Assembly (NCBI GenBank): GCA_020627535.1
Contig: JAHDGU010000001.1
Span: forward strand, 352,670-416,669
Source: Saprospiraceae bacterium
Lineage (GTDB): Bacteria; Bacteroidota; Bacteroidia; Chitinophagales; Saprospiraceae
Reading direction: 5' to 3'
Length of the DNA stretch: 64,000 nucleotides
This document shows positions 62,753-64,000 of this stretch, in pieces. Numbering within the stretch: the first letter of the stretch is position 1; each line of letters starts with the position of its first letter. The position numbers and the translations under genes were made by a program. Below the pieces are notes generated by a model that worked only from the letters and a program-made list of their open reading frames with translations, was not told the origin of the DNA and made no database searches.

Positions 62753-64000
62753 CTAGACCAATACACCCGCTATGATCGCGGTGAGGAAGCAGGCGATCGT
62801 ACCTCCGATGAGTGCCTTGACACCAAGCTCGGTCAGGTTCTTTCGTTGGCCAGGAGCGATCGATCCGATGCCGCCGATCTGTATTCCAATCGAAGCAAAG
62901 TTGGCAAAGCCACATAGGGCATATGTGCATATGATGACAGATCTATCAGATAGCACACCAGTATCTTTCACACTGACAAGACTACTGTAAGCCACAAATT
63001 CATTCAGGATGGTCTTCTCTCCGAGCATACGTCCGACCATCAAGATCTCGGAGCTTTCCACTCCAAGTAACCAAGCGAAAGGTGAAAACAAGATACCCAT
63101 GACATACTCCATGGAGAGACAGCCGAAGCTTCCATTAGTGCTGTCATTGACGAGCTGGTTGATATGAGTCTTATCGCCAACAAAGAAAAATATCTTGTTG
63201 ACAAAGTATATTACAGCCATAAAAGCAAGAAGCATAGCGCCGACATTGACGGCCAGTTTCAGCCCATCTGTGGTACCTCTCGCCAGTGCGTCAAGGAAGT
63301 TGCTTCCAGCAGCTGTTCTTGGTACCTCAAGAGATGTGTTGATCTTGCTGGGATCAGGTTCTGGGTAGAGCATCTTCGCTGCGATGATTGCTGCTGGTGC
63401 AGAGATGATACTGGCAGTGAGTAAATGCATGCCAAAGAGCTGTTGCTCCTGGGCATCGGCACCTCCAAGCATGGACATGTATGCACCGAAGACTCCACCA
63501 GCGATAGTGGCCATTCCTCCCGTCATCAGGCACATAAGTTCTGAACGGCTCATCCTTTCGAGATAAGGCTTTACGACCAAGGGAGCCTCAGTCTGTCCGA
63601 TAAAAACATTGGCTGCCGCTGCCAGACTTTCTGCACCCGTCATACGCATGGTTTTTTTCATCAACCAAGCAAAGCCGTAGACCACTTTTTGCAGTATGCC
63701 GAGATAGTACAGAGCGCTAGAGACTACAGAGAAGAACACGATCGTAGGCAAGACGAAAAATGCAAAACCATAAGGCTTAGTCTTGTCCGCTAACTCACCA
63801 AACATAAACATGGCGCTTTCGTCAGAGCTTGCAATCATAGCACCAAATCCTTTCACAATCCACTCAAAGAATGAGCGTACTTGTGGAACCTTGAGCATCA
63901 GCACAGCCAGTGCAATCTGTAATGCAAGTCCTCCACCCACCAGCCGCCAATCGATTTTCTTGCGATCCGCAGATAGTAGGTAGCAGATTCCTAGAAATGC
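62753..64000 (-). CDS. NupC/CNT-family nucleoside transporter (5' end outside window)
   Basis: The reading frame is open to the window edge, so the N-terminus is missing (416 codons present; the visible start would be GTG 63940, but coding continues as FLGICYLLSADRKKIDWRLV). The concentrative transporter hallmarks are VLPTIVFFSVVSSALYYLG, FIGQTEAPLVVKPYL and ALCGFANFASIGIQIGGIG. CNT proteins import nucleosides with sodium or protons. It faces the small membrane-protein gene. Confidence 0.92.
   Translation of the reverse strand, partial: AFLGICYLLSADRKKIDWRLVGGGLALQIALAVLMLKVPQVRSFFEWIVKGFGAMIASSDESAMFMFGELADKTKPYGFAFFVLPTIVFFSVVSSALYYLGILQKVVYGFAWLMKKTMRMTGAESLAAAANVFIGQTEAPLVVKPYLERMSRSELMCLMTGGMATIAGGVFGAYMSMLGGADAQEQQLFGMHLLTASIISAPAAIIAAKMLYPEPDPSKINTSLEVPRTAAGSNFLDALARGTTDGLKLAVNVGAMLLAFMAVIYFVNKIFFFVGDKTHINQLVNDSTNGSFGCLSMEYVMGILFSPFAWLLGVESSEILMVGRMLGEKTILNEFVAYSSLVSVKDTGVLSDRSVIICTYALCGFANFASIGIQIGGIGSIAPGQRKNLTELGVKALIGGTIACFLTAIIAGVLV

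Overview
The window is a gene-dense stretch of a bacterial chromosome with no rRNA, tRNA, CRISPR array or complete insertion sequence that I can recognise. Several features point to the phylum Bacteroidota, probably the Saprospiraceae/Chitinophagia side (the family level is inference). These are C-terminal type IX secretion sorting domains, a GLPGLI protein paired with a carboxypeptidase-regulatory/beta-barrel receptor, a TamL-type outer-membrane lipoprotein, a short RpoD of 288 residues, many lipoproteins, TAnnTTTG-like -7 elements and few Shine-Dalgarno sequences.

Layout. 1-2438: end of a metal-motif lipoprotein, a YbjQ protein, PnuC and a short-chain dehydrogenase. 2534-6845: a secreted di-haem peroxidase, GlpD and the primary sigma factor, with two clear terminators. 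6945-17341: a long minus-strand block that reads, in transcription order, two MbnP-like lipoproteins, an MbnH-like di-haem peroxidase, a GLPGLI protein, an outer-membrane receptor, a vanadium-haloperoxidase-type protein carrying MopE-type repeats, a small membrane protein and a Bax-inhibitor-1 protein. 17471-27080: GuaA with a binding-protein-like lipoprotein, a GT39 glycosyltransferase, an aspartate aminotransferase, an acyl-CoA carboxylase beta subunit with two small partners, and a Rieske oxygenase. 27239-35082: an alpha-2-macroglobulin / PBP1C pair, followed by a 306-base element with 20-base perfect terminal inverted repeats. 35424-49469: metabolism and RNA/DNA maintenance (phosphoesterase, trans-sulfuration enzyme, OsmC, a cyclic-nucleotide-domain/AlbA fusion, M14 peptidase, RluD, a LuxC-like reductase, Nth, TamL, a SpoU methylase, TlpA). 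49474-64000: PurL, a dehydrogenase/glyoxalase pair, GT32, PfkA with a BadF-type kinase, Hbd, a membrane protein/XRE regulator pair with a palindromic operator, an M48 protease, PlsC, MnmA, a lipoprotein, RimM, a PepSY protein and the 3' part of a NupC transporter.

Most of the window is ordinary housekeeping. Three things stand out. First, the MbnP-MbnP-MbnH cluster sits upstream of a protein with MopE-type repeats; both MbnP and MopE are linked in the literature to copper and tryptophan-derived kynurenine. Second, a 14-base motif TTTTGGCG(A/G/T)AAGCC recurs at least 12 times on both strands, in several reading frames and once outside genes. Third, tail-to-tail genes are packed very tightly, several sharing a CTAG in which both stop codons overlap.
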